Assembly (NCBI GenBank): GCA_947626175.1
Contig: CANQRE010000004.1
Location: 1-29,804, forward strand
Reading direction: 5' to 3'
DNA from: an uncultured Clostridia bacterium
Lineage (GTDB): Bacteria > Bacillota > Clostridia > Christensenellales > UBA1242
DNA: 29,804 bases
Both the position numbers and the translations under genes were made by a program. Every line of letters starts with the position of its first letter. Position 1 is the first letter of the stretch. Shown piece by piece: positions 14,039-21,267 of this stretch. The notes beneath the pieces were generated by a model that saw only the letters and a program-made list of their open reading frames with translations, searched no databases and had not been told where the DNA came from.

Positions 14039-17000
14039 ATGAAAAGATTTTTGATGTATATCGTTGTCACAATCGTCTTGGCTGTTGCGGGCGTTTCGAT
14101 TTATTATGTTGTCAGAAATGACGAAAAAATCACCAATTTGATGGCAACAAGTGAAAAGTATTACATAAATGTTGGCGAAACAGTGCCAATTCCAATTGAA
14201 AGAGAGCATCCGGCTTCCTACACCGAAATGACGGTTGATCAGGACTTTGAAGGCTATTTGGAAGTGGACATTGAAAACTGGACAATAACAGCTCTTGTTG
14301 CTGGCCCAACTTCACTTACATTTCGTTCAACAAACGAAGGCTATGCTTCAGAAACATTTGAAGTGCTTTGCCAAGTTGGTGATGGGTCGGAAACATATCC
14401 TTATTATTTAAGAAATGAAGATGATTTGCTTCACATTGGACTTGATGGATGGAGCTATTATGCCCATTATGAACTTGTGAACGACATCACAATGACAAAG
14501 CCAATGCTTCCTATCGGAATTCTTGATGAAAGCGGAGAAATCAGATATGATGCGGGCGGCAAAATTGCAATAGATGAATTTTCAGGAAGTTTGACCGGCG
14601 GAATTGATAGGCATAAAATTTCAAACGCACAAATAATTCAGGGAACATATAATTATGGCGTTGGTGGCTTTTTTGCAACAATAGCTCCAACGGGAAGGGT
14701 TGAAAACATTGTGTTTGACAATGTTGTTGTGGATGGACGCTTCACTTATGCAGGTGTGATTGCCGGCAAAAACTATGGCTGGATTGGAATGTGCCAAATC
14801 ACAAACTCAAAAGTTGTCAATAATTATGAACTTGAATCTTACACAGGCGGCGTTGTTGGCCTTAACAACCGTGTAAGCAGTGGACATTATGCTTCAATCA
14901 ACATTGTTTCAGCAGATGTTGAAGTTTCATCAAAATATGTTGGCGGAGGCATTGCTGGCCGAAATCAAGGCGGAGTGATTTACAACTGCTTTGTCAAATT
15001 GAATGCAAACTTTTTGCCATTGACGGACAGTTACACATATTTTGGTGGAATTGCAGGCCTTAGCAGATATGCACAAGCGGATGATGGCGAAATTTTTGAA
15101 AGCTATGTTTCAAATGTGCTTGTCATGATCAACAAAGCAAACACAACAAGCCAATGTCTTGGCGGAATTTTTGGAATGTATGGCGCTGAAGTTGGCGCAA
15201 ACAATGCAAAAACACTTGGAACTTATGAAAATCTTTATTATTCTGCTCCAACCGTGTTCATGTCGCCAGCTTACAGAAACTATGGCGAAAATCCATTGGA
15301 CGCACAATATATCTCAGCAAACGATGCCTTAAAGCAAGACACTTTCCAATCTTTTGACTTTAGGAATGTGTGGTATTTGGAAGAAGACATGTCCATAAAC
15401 CTTGGCTTTGAAAGATTTGATGGTGGCAATCTTGAATATGAGCCATTTATCACCAGAGTTGACGCAAACGAAATTTCCGACATAAATTCCTTAAAACTTG
15501 CTCTTACAAGAATTCGCACAACTCCAAACGCAAACAGATTGTTCAAAATCACAAAATCTGTTGTGTTTGATGGGGCAGAGCAAGGCAGAGCTTGGGAGCC
15601 AATTGGAACATTGCAAAAACCTTTTATTGGCCAAATTTTGTCTGAAAACGGAGCAACAATAACATTCCAAAACATTGACATAACTGAAACAACAGGTGGA
15701 TATGCAGGAATTTTTGGATATGTTGCCGGCGAAAACACAATCATCGAAGGCATTCATTTGGAAGAATCCACCGCCTTTGATTCATATTCAACCATCACAG
15801 GAACAGTTGTTGGCGGAATTGTGGGCTACAACAGCCACGCAACAATCAGGGATTGCCAAGTTTCAAATGTGACAATTTCAACAAAAAAATATGTTGGACT
15901 TATTGCAGGATATAACAGCGGAAAAATTGAAAATTGCCAAGCAAACGCAACAACCACAATGGTGGATCAGTTCAAACTTGATGAAGATGGCAATCAAATT
16001 CAAAAAACAAAAACACAAGATGTTGAAGTTGTGAAAAAAGATGCCGATGGCAACCCAATTCAAAAAGTTGACGAAAATGGCACTCCAGTTGTTGACGCAA
16101 ACGGCAATCCTGTTTATGAAACTGAAAAAGTGCAAAAGGTTGACGAAAATGGTGCTCCAGTTGTTGATGCAAATGGCAATCCTGTTTATGAAACTGAAGA
16201 AGTTCCAATCATTGACGAAAACGGCAACCCTGTTTATGAAACCGAAAAAGTTCCAGCCACAAACAGCAAAGGACAAACAATTTACGAAAGCTCATCTGGA
16301 ACGATTGCGGTTGTTACCATTGTTTCGACAAGTGACATAAGAGATTTTTACTTGGGCGGAATTGTTGGAAAAAACAAAGGAACAGTTTCTTCTTCCACAG
16401 CTTGCGGATTTAACCTTGACCTTCTTTCAAACGCAGACAAAAGGTTGTTTATTGGCGGAATTTGCGGCGAAAATGCTGGAATTATCATTGATTCAGCGGC
16501 AAACTCATTCACAATCAACGGCTCAGAATTTGCCGGCGAAGCTTATGTTGGCGGAGTTGTTGGATTTATGACCGAGCAAAGCGTTGAAAGCTCATATTTG
16601 GGAAGCGTTAACAACATTAGATTTAACATCAACAACGAAAATGTTTTTGCCGGTGGAATTGCTGGAAGAACAGCCCCTGGAACAAAAATATTGTATAGCG
16701 TTGTAAGCGCAGGAACTGTTATTGCATATCATGCTGGCGGATTTGCTGGAATATGTGCGGGCGATGTTGAACAAAGTTATGTTTCCAAATCATTCCTTAT
16801 GCAGTCAAAATATGCTGGCGGATTTGCTGAAAGACTTTATGGAAAAATTTCAAATTGCATGACAGCTGCTGGGCTTGAAGCATCAGAAATTGCTGCAGGA
16901 ATGACAGTTTATCTTGAAAAGGGTTCAGTGATTGACCTAAGCTATATCGATCCAAACTTTGTTGAAAGCGCATCAGCTTCAGCAGGATTCCTTGATGTGA

Positions 17001-17482
17001 TTCAATTTGTAAATTCAACAAAATATGCTGAAACTTCATCACCATTCAAAGTTCATCCTGATCAATATGGAGTGATTCAAAACACATATATTGTTGGCGA
17101 ATACTTCCCACTTTTGAGTGCAGTTGTGTTTGAAGCTGTGCCTTATGACAAAATGGAAATAGGTGGAGTGGAAGTGAAAATTCAAACAGCATATCTGTTC
17201 TGGGGAGCGGATATCAAAGTTTGTGAAAGAACTGAAGTGCTCAACATAACCACCATGACTCAAAAAGGTTTTGACTCTGAAATTTGGGGTGGACGTGAAG
17301 AAGGCGGATATGTTTTGCCAATAAAAGCTGAACAAACAAAACTTTCGGCAACTGCAAACACTGGCGGATTTAAATGCCGCTGCACAAAAAAACACGGCAA
17401 GAGCGAATGCACATGTGAAAAGGGCACCTGCACGTGTGATGGATGTGTGTGCGCTGAAGGAACGGCTTGCAAAGCAGCCTAA
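14039..17482 (+). CDS. Membrane-anchored GLUG-repeat surface protein with Cys-rich tail
   Basis: A 1147-residue exported protein. One N-terminal hydrophobic helix (about 3-25) acts as signal-anchor. An Ig-like (Big-2-type) region follows (about 40-115), then a long right-handed beta-helix-like array with about a dozen GLUG-type motifs, for example VGGGIAGRNQGGVIYNC, VGGIVGYNSHATIRDC and IGGICGENAGIIID. A 24-residue tandem repeat interrupts the array near residues 677-740. The C-terminal 35 residues contain nine cysteines, eight of them as CxC pairs, like a small metal-binding module. The ATG at 14039 follows GGAGG at 14030-14034. It stands alone between its own promoter and terminator. GLUG proteins are often adhesins or surface structures; the role here is unknown. 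No sortase motif is seen. Confidence 0.82.
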   Translation: MKRFLMYIVVTIVLAVAGVSIYYVVRNDEKITNLMATSEKYYINVGETVPIPIEREHPASYTEMTVDQDFEGYLEVDIENWTITALVAGPTSLTFRSTNEGYASETFEVLCQVGDGSETYPYYLRNEDDLLHIGLDGWSYYAHYELVNDITMTKPMLPIGILDESGEIRYDAGGKIAIDEFSGSLTGGIDRHKISNAQIIQGTYNYGVGGFFATIAPTGRVENIVFDNVVVDGRFTYAGVIAGKNYGWIGMCQITNSKVVNNYELESYTGGVVGLNNRVSSGHYASINIVSADVEVSSKYVGGGIAGRNQGGVIYNCFVKLNANFLPLTDSYTYFGGIAGLSRYAQADDGEIFESYVSNVLVMINKANTTSQCLGGIFGMYGAEVGANNAKTLGTYENLYYSAPTVFMSPAYRNYGENPLDAQYISANDALKQDTFQSFDFRNVWYLEEDMSINLGFERFDGGNLEYEPFITRVDANEISDINSLKLALTRIRTTPNANRLFKITKSVVFDGAEQGRAWEPIGTLQKPFIGQILSENGATITFQNIDITETTGGYAGIFGYVAGENTIIEGIHLEESTAFDSYSTITGTVVGGIVGYNSHATIRDCQVSNVTISTKKYVGLIAGYNSGKIENCQANATTTMVDQFKLDEDGNQIQKTKTQDVEVVKKDADGNPIQKVDENGTPVVDANGNPVYETEKVQKVDENGAPVVDANGNPVYETEEVPIIDENGNPVYETEKVPATNSKGQTIYESSSGTIAVVTIVSTSDIRDFYLGGIVGKNKGTVSSSTACGFNLDLLSNADKRLFIGGICGENAGIIIDSAANSFTINGSEFAGEAYVGGVVGFMTEQSVESSYLGSVNNIRFNINNENVFAGGIAGRTAPGTKILYSVVSAGTVIAYHAGGFAGICAGDVEQSYVSKSFLMQSKYAGGFAERLYGKISNCMTAAGLEASEIAAGMTVYLEKGSVIDLSYIDPNFVESASASAGFLDVIQFVNSTKYAETSSPFKVHPDQYGVIQNTYIVGEYFPLLSAVVFEAVPYDKMEIGGVEVKIQTAYLFWGADIKVCERTEVLNITTMTQKGFDSEIWGGREEGGYVLPIKAEQTKLSATANTGGFKCRCTKKHGKSECTCEKGTCTCDGCVCAEGTACKAA
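16067..16258 (+). repeat. In-frame 72-bp tandem repeat inside the GLUG-repeat gene
   Basis: Two full 72-bp (24-codon) units start at 16067 and 16139, each beginning VDENG and containing VVDANGNPVYETE. A third unit at 16211 is 48 bp because the eight codons between its two Asn-Gly sites are missing. A related DADGNP segment precedes the first unit. The repeats encode an acidic, flexible-looking insert. Confidence 0.9.
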
Positions 17483-17493
17483 AAAATTGCAAC

Positions 17494-17526
17494 AAAAAAG
17501 CATCTAAAATTTAGATGCTTTTTTTT
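17494..17526. terminator. Bidirectional terminator between the GLUG gene and spoVG
   Basis: GCATCTAAA (17500-17508) and TTTAGATGC (17510-17518) form a perfect inverted repeat, flanked by six A residues on one side and T residues on the other. It gives a T-run on either strand. The stop codons of both convergent genes lie within a few bases of it. Confidence 0.88.
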
Positions 17527-17794
17527 ATTCAGCTTTGTTCGATTCTGCTTCGTAAGCTTCTATAATTGCATTTTTCACCATTTCTCTTGTTTCAGTGTTG
17601 ATTGGGTGAACAATGTCCTTGTATTCTCCATCTGGAGTTTTTCTGCTTGGCATTGAAATGAAAAGTCCATCTCTGCCATTGATAACTTTGATGTCATGAA
17701 CAACAATGCAGTCATCAATTGTGATTGATGCAACAGCCTTAAGTTTTGCATCATCCTTGCTTACAAGTCTTACTCTTACATCTGTGATTTTCAA
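17525..17794 (-). CDS. spoVG: Septation regulator SpoVG
   Basis: A small (89 aa) nucleic-acid-binding protein that affects septation, capsule and sporulation genes in Firmicutes. The sequence follows the family closely: MKITDVRVRLVSKDDAKLKA, then SITIDDCIVVHDIKVI and the highly conserved GLFISMPSRKTPDGEYKDIVHPI, then a C-terminal helix. The start is TTG at 17794, with AAGGAAGG about 8 nt upstream on the minus strand; it matches the family N-terminus exactly. It is monocistronic, with a promoter at about 17868-17841, and is divergent from the hydrolase gene. Confidence 0.96.
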   Translation of the reverse strand: MKITDVRVRLVSKDDAKLKAVASITIDDCIVVHDIKVINGRDGLFISMPSRKTPDGEYKDIVHPINTETREMVKNAIIEAYEAESNKAE

Positions 17795-17798
17795 ATTT
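17782..17798 (+). repeat. 17-bp direct repeat, copy 1 (spoVG start)
   Basis: CTGTGATTTTCAAATTT covers the spoVG start codon and first codons on the opposite strand. An identical copy lies at 17917-17933, 135 bp away, over the start of the divergent hydrolase gene. Confidence 0.8.
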
Positions 17799-17840
17799 GT
17801 TTACCTTCCTTTTTAAGTCTCGCAATGTCTTGCTATGTTT

Positions 17841-17868
17841 ATAATAGCAAATTTTTGCAAAATATCAA
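17841..17868 (-). promoter_or_regulatory. Promoter of spoVG
   Basis: On the minus strand TTGATA (17868-17863), a 16-bp spacer and TATTAT (17846-17841). The leader to the TTG start would be about 40 nt. Confidence 0.6.
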
Positions 17869-17874
17869 AATGAT

Positions 17875-17902
17875 TTTACAATGTGTCAAAAAAATATTAA
17901 AT
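17875..17902 (+). promoter_or_regulatory. Possible promoter of the hydrolase-murF-ddl unit
   Basis: TTTACA (17875-17880), a 16-bp spacer and TTAAAT (17897-17902). The predicted start lies about 10 nt before the GTG at 17919, and no Shine-Dalgarno sequence is present. AT-rich sequence makes this call tentative. Confidence 0.35.
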
Positions 17903-17916
17903 CTCATAAATAATCA

Positions 17917-17933
17917 CTGTGATTTTCAAATTT
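17917..17933 (+). repeat. 17-bp direct repeat, copy 2 (hydrolase start)
   Basis: This is identical to 17782-17798. It contains the GTG start codon (17919) and first codons of the hydrolase gene. Confidence 0.8.
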
Positions 17934-18647
17934 CAATCTTGTCAAATTTATTATCAAATCAAGGGCAAAAGTTCAAAGCCTGTGATTTTGCTTTTGCATG
18001 GCTGGGGACAAGATAATCAATGCTTTAACGACCTTAAATCACACCTAAAAGGCATGCGAAGCGTGTCAATTGACTTTCCGCCTTTTGGGAAGAGCCAACA
18101 ATGTGAAAATTGGACAATTTTTACATATGCAAACATGCTCATATCACTATGTGAGCATTTGAACCTGAAAAACATAACTTTGCTAGGGCATTCTTTTGGT
18201 GGAAGGGTGGCAATTTTGGTTGCTGCAATGAGGAAGGAAATTGTAAAAAAGTTGATTCTTGTTTCAAGTGCGGGAATGAAGCCACATAGGAATATTTGTT
18301 ATTATTTTCGCGTTTGGAAGTATAAAATGCTCAAAAAATTGGGTTTTAAGCAAAAAAATAAAGGTTCCAATGATTTTATTCGTCTTAGCGAAGGCATGAA
18401 AAAAACTTTTATAAATGTTGTTAATACTCATCTTGAACAATATTGTCCGCTTATTGAATGCCCAACTCTCATCGTTTTTGGAAAACAAGACACCGAAACG
18501 CCAATTTACATGGCCAGGCGGCTGCAAAAGTTGATTTCAAACTCAAAACTTGAGCTAATTGATTTTTGCGGCCATTTTTGCTTTTTGGAAAGAAAAATAA
18601 GATTTTATCAAATTGTTGACACTTTTTTACAGGAGAGAAATGGATGA
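17919..18647 (+). CDS. Alpha/beta hydrolase
   Basis: A 242-residue alpha/beta-fold hydrolase without a signal peptide, so probably cytoplasmic. The oxyanion strand reads ILLLHGWG (about 23-30), the nucleophile elbow is GHSFGG with Ser92, the acid is likely the Asp in GKQDTETP, and the catalytic His is in CGHFCFLE. The triad is intact; the substrate is unknown. The GTG at 17919 is the only start that keeps the first strand, but no ribosome site precedes it. Its stop overlaps the next gene by 4 nt (ATGA), so it is translated with the MurF-like ligase and ddl. This suggests a role near cell-wall precursor metabolism, which is inference. Confidence 0.82.
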   Translation: MIFKFQSCQIYYQIKGKSSKPVILLLHGWGQDNQCFNDLKSHLKGMRSVSIDFPPFGKSQQCENWTIFTYANMLISLCEHLNLKNITLLGHSFGGRVAILVAAMRKEIVKKLILVSSAGMKPHRNICYYFRVWKYKMLKKLGFKQKNKGSNDFIRLSEGMKKTFINVVNTHLEQYCPLIECPTLIVFGKQDTETPIYMARRLQKLISNSKLELIDFCGHFCFLERKIRFYQIVDTFLQERNG

Positions 18648-20062
18648 AAATTTTGATAGCAATCATATTTGGGCTGATATTGTTTGTTTTGTCTTTTCCG
18701 TTTGCAAAAAAATTGCAGCTTGAAGGATATTCGCTTAGACAATATTTGAAAAAAATATACACTTTGACAAACCTTTTTGGTGGGAAAAACAAGCTTGTTT
18801 TCACAAAAAGGATGGCAAGGCTTTTGATTGCGGATTTTGTGGTTGTTATGTGTTTAACAATTCCATATTTTGCTTTGCTTGATGAAATATGGTGGCTTGT
18901 GGGAATTGCAATTGAGCTTATTTTAATAAATTTCATATTTCTTTTTTCAGCCTGCCTTGTTATGCCGCTTGAAGAAGCGATAAAGCGTTGTTACATAAAA
19001 AAAGCATGCAAAATTCTTAAAAACTTTCACGGCGAAAAAATTGCAATAACTGGAAGCTTTGGCAAAACCTCGACAAAAAATTTTTTGGCACATATTTTGC
19101 GAAAAAAATTCAAGGTTTGCACAACTCCAAAAAATTTTAACACCCCAATGGGATTGTGCAAAACTGCAATAGAAAATTTGCAGGACTTGGACGAAATCAT
19201 CATCGTGGAAATGGGAGCAAGGCGTCAGGGCGATATTGCACAACTTATGCAAATGCTCATGCCGCAATATGGAATTATGACTGCGGTTGGGGAACAGCAT
19301 CTTGAAACCTTTGGATCGCTGGAAAACATCAAAAAAACAAAATTTGAGCTTTGTTCGTCGATGAAAAACGGAAAAATGATCGTGTTTGACGGATATTGTG
19401 ATGTTTCCAAGGAGCTTTATGATTGCTATCACGGCAAAAAATGTTTGATTGGAAGTGAAAAATGCCCTGTCAAGCTTTTAAAGGCGTCATATTCATCAAA
19501 AGGAACGCTTTTAACGTTTGAAATAAATGGCAGAACTTACAAATCACGAACGCAAATCATTGGAAGCGCACTTATTCATGATGTGTTGTTGGCAATGACA
19601 ATGGCGCTTATGCTTGGACTAAGCGAAGAAGAAATTGTTGCGTCAATTGCCGATCTTCGTCCTTCGCCGCACAGGCTTCAGCTCATCAAAGGGGTGGGCT
19701 GCACAATTATTGACGATTCTTACAATTCAAACATTTTGGGAGCAGAACAGGCATGCGAGTGCATAAAACTTTTCAAGGGCAAAAGGATTATCATTTCTCC
19801 GGGAGTGGTGGAGCAAGGAACAAAGCAATATGAAAAAAATTTTTTCCTTGGAAAAATGATGGGGCAAAGTTGTGACGAACTTATTGTTATGAATCAAACA
19901 AACAAAACGGCGTTAACAAAAGGGGCTGAGTCCGGGGGGATGAAAAAAGAGCATATTCATTTTGCATCCAATCGAAGGCAGCAGGCGGAAGTGTTAAAAA
20001 GCGTGCAAACACAGGGTTGTGTTGTGCTGTTTGAAAACGATTTGCCGGACAATTATAAATAG
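18644..20062 (+). CDS. murF: MurF-like Mur ligase with N-terminal membrane domain
   Basis: A 472-residue Mur ligase. MurF adds D-Ala-D-Ala to the UDP-MurNAc-tripeptide. The central ATPase domain has the P-loop GSFGKTSTK (137-145), NFNTPMGL, VEMGARRQGDIAQL and VGEQHLETFGS. The C-terminal domain has DDSYNSN and ends FENDLPDNY. All these fit MurF better than MurC, D or E. Instead of the normal UDP-substrate-binding domain, the first 110 residues hold three hydrophobic helices (about 2-20, 58-77, 83-106). The enzyme is therefore probably membrane-bound, and its exact acceptor is uncertain. It overlaps the hydrolase by 4 nt and ddl starts 10 nt after it, which supports a D-Ala-D-Ala-related role. 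Confidence 0.82.
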   Translation: MKILIAIIFGLILFVLSFPFAKKLQLEGYSLRQYLKKIYTLTNLFGGKNKLVFTKRMARLLIADFVVVMCLTIPYFALLDEIWWLVGIAIELILINFIFLFSACLVMPLEEAIKRCYIKKACKILKNFHGEKIAITGSFGKTSTKNFLAHILRKKFKVCTTPKNFNTPMGLCKTAIENLQDLDEIIIVEMGARRQGDIAQLMQMLMPQYGIMTAVGEQHLETFGSLENIKKTKFELCSSMKNGKMIVFDGYCDVSKELYDCYHGKKCLIGSEKCPVKLLKASYSSKGTLLTFEINGRTYKSRTQIIGSALIHDVLLAMTMALMLGLSEEEIVASIADLRPSPHRLQLIKGVGCTIIDDSYNSNILGAEQACECIKLFKGKRIIISPGVVEQGTKQYEKNFFLGKMMGQSCDELIVMNQTNKTALTKGAESGGMKKEHIHFASNRRQQAEVLKSVQTQGCVVLFENDLPDNYK

Positions 20063-20072
20063 GAGAATAAAA

Positions 20073-21161
20073 ATGGAAAGGATAATGGTTCTTTATGGCG
20101 GAAAAAGTGTTGAGCATGACATTTCAATTATAACTGCGCTGCAGGTGATAAATGCAGCCAAGCTCGATTACGAAATTTTGCCGGTGTATGTCACGCATGA
20201 AGGTGAATTTTTTACGGCAGATAATTTGAGTGATGTGCATACTTATTCAAACTTTGCAAAGAAAGCAAAAAACAAAAAAAGGGTGAGCTTTGATTTTGGA
20301 CAGGGAAGCGTTTGCCTCACCAAAGGCCCAAGGCACAAAAGATTGAAAATTGGCTGCGCAATTGTTTGCATGCATGGACTTAATGGCGAGGATGGCTCGG
20401 CAAGCGCGCTGTTAAACCTTTGCAACATTCCATTTTCATGCCCATCCATGATTGCCAGTGCAGTGTGCATGGATAAGGCGGTGACCAAAGCCGTTTTAAA
20501 AGAAAATGGCTTTTGCGTTTGTGATTATGTTTGTGGTTTTTCAATCGACAAAAAACAGGCGATTGAAAAACTTTCGTTTCCCATTATTGTCAAACCTGCC
20601 AGAGGTGGAAGCAGCATTGGTATTCAAAAATGCACAAATGAGCAACAACTCACAGAAAGCATAAAAATTGCAAAATATTATGACAAAAAGGTGATTTTGG
20701 AGCATTTTATTGAAAATGGGCGTGAATTTAATTGCGCGTGCCTTTCCACAAACAACAAGTTTGTCGCTTCAAAAGTGTGTGAAGTCAAAAGCAAAGGCCT
20801 TTATGATTTTGATGAAAAATATCTTGAAAAAAAGCCAAGTCAAACTTTTAAGATTGAAAAACAACTTGCGAAAAAAATTCAAAATCAAACTGAAGAAATT
20901 TGCAAGGCACTTGAATGTGAAGGCGTTGTGCGAGTTGATTATCTTATGGACGAAAATGAAAAGTTGTTTGTGAACGAAATCAACACTGTTCCTGGGTCGC
21001 TTGCATTTTATTTGTTTTCAAACATGCGAGAAATTGTGGCTGAACTTGTTCAAAATGCAAAGCTTAGAAAAAAACAAATGGATGAGCAAACTTTTGTTCA
21101 TTCGTCACAAGCACTAAACATATTTGCAAACGCGAATATGAATAAATATTCAAAAAAATGA
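20073..21161 (+). CDS. ddl: D-alanine--D-alanine ligase
   Basis: An ATP-grasp ligase that makes the D-Ala-D-Ala dipeptide for MurF. The 362-residue protein shows VLYGGKSVEHDISI at the N-terminus, MHGLNGEDGSASALLNL, the ATP-binding VKPARGGSSIGI loop, and EINTVPGS near the end with the metal-binding Glu and Asn. The loop LYDFDEKY keeps the Lys-Tyr pair typical of D-Ala-D-Ala enzymes rather than the His of D-Ala-D-Lac ligases. The ATG at 20073 has AGGAG at 20061-20065; an upstream in-frame Met has none. It ends the hydrolase-murF-ddl unit. A weak hairpin and a 106-bp gap separate it from murE. Confidence 0.94.
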   Translation: MERIMVLYGGKSVEHDISIITALQVINAAKLDYEILPVYVTHEGEFFTADNLSDVHTYSNFAKKAKNKKRVSFDFGQGSVCLTKGPRHKRLKIGCAIVCMHGLNGEDGSASALLNLCNIPFSCPSMIASAVCMDKAVTKAVLKENGFCVCDYVCGFSIDKKQAIEKLSFPIIVKPARGGSSIGIQKCTNEQQLTESIKIAKYYDKKVILEHFIENGREFNCACLSTNNKFVASKVCEVKSKGLYDFDEKYLEKKPSQTFKIEKQLAKKIQNQTEEICKALECEGVVRVDYLMDENEKLFVNEINTVPGSLAFYLFSNMREIVAELVQNAKLRKKQMDEQTFVHSSQALNIFANANMNKYSKK

Positions 21162-21178
21162 ATTTTTACACACACATT

Positions 21179-21208
21179 GCAAACATTGTCAAAAAACAGG
21201 TTTTTTTT
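21179..21208 (+). terminator. Weak A/T hairpin after ddl
   Basis: Six A residues (21191-21196) and eight T residues (21201-21208) flank a CAGG loop, with GCAAA and TTTGC further out (21179-21183, 21212-21216). The stem is A-T only, so termination would be partial. I see nothing convincing as a promoter in the remaining bases before murE. Confidence 0.35.
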
Positions 21209-21267
21209 GGCTTTGCATAAAAAGAGTTTGCAAAATGATGTAGTCTAAAAAAGCATAAGGAGCAAAA

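Noticed and set aside
15878..16276. Minus-strand open frames of 78 and 132 codons opposite the 72-bp repeat
   Set aside because: They are shadows of the repetitive coding strand, with skewed composition and no ribosome site.
17825..18016. Plus-strand 63-codon frame overlapping the hydrolase start
   Set aside because: It lies largely over the spoVG and hydrolase promoter region and is out of frame with the hydrolase. It has no ribosome site.
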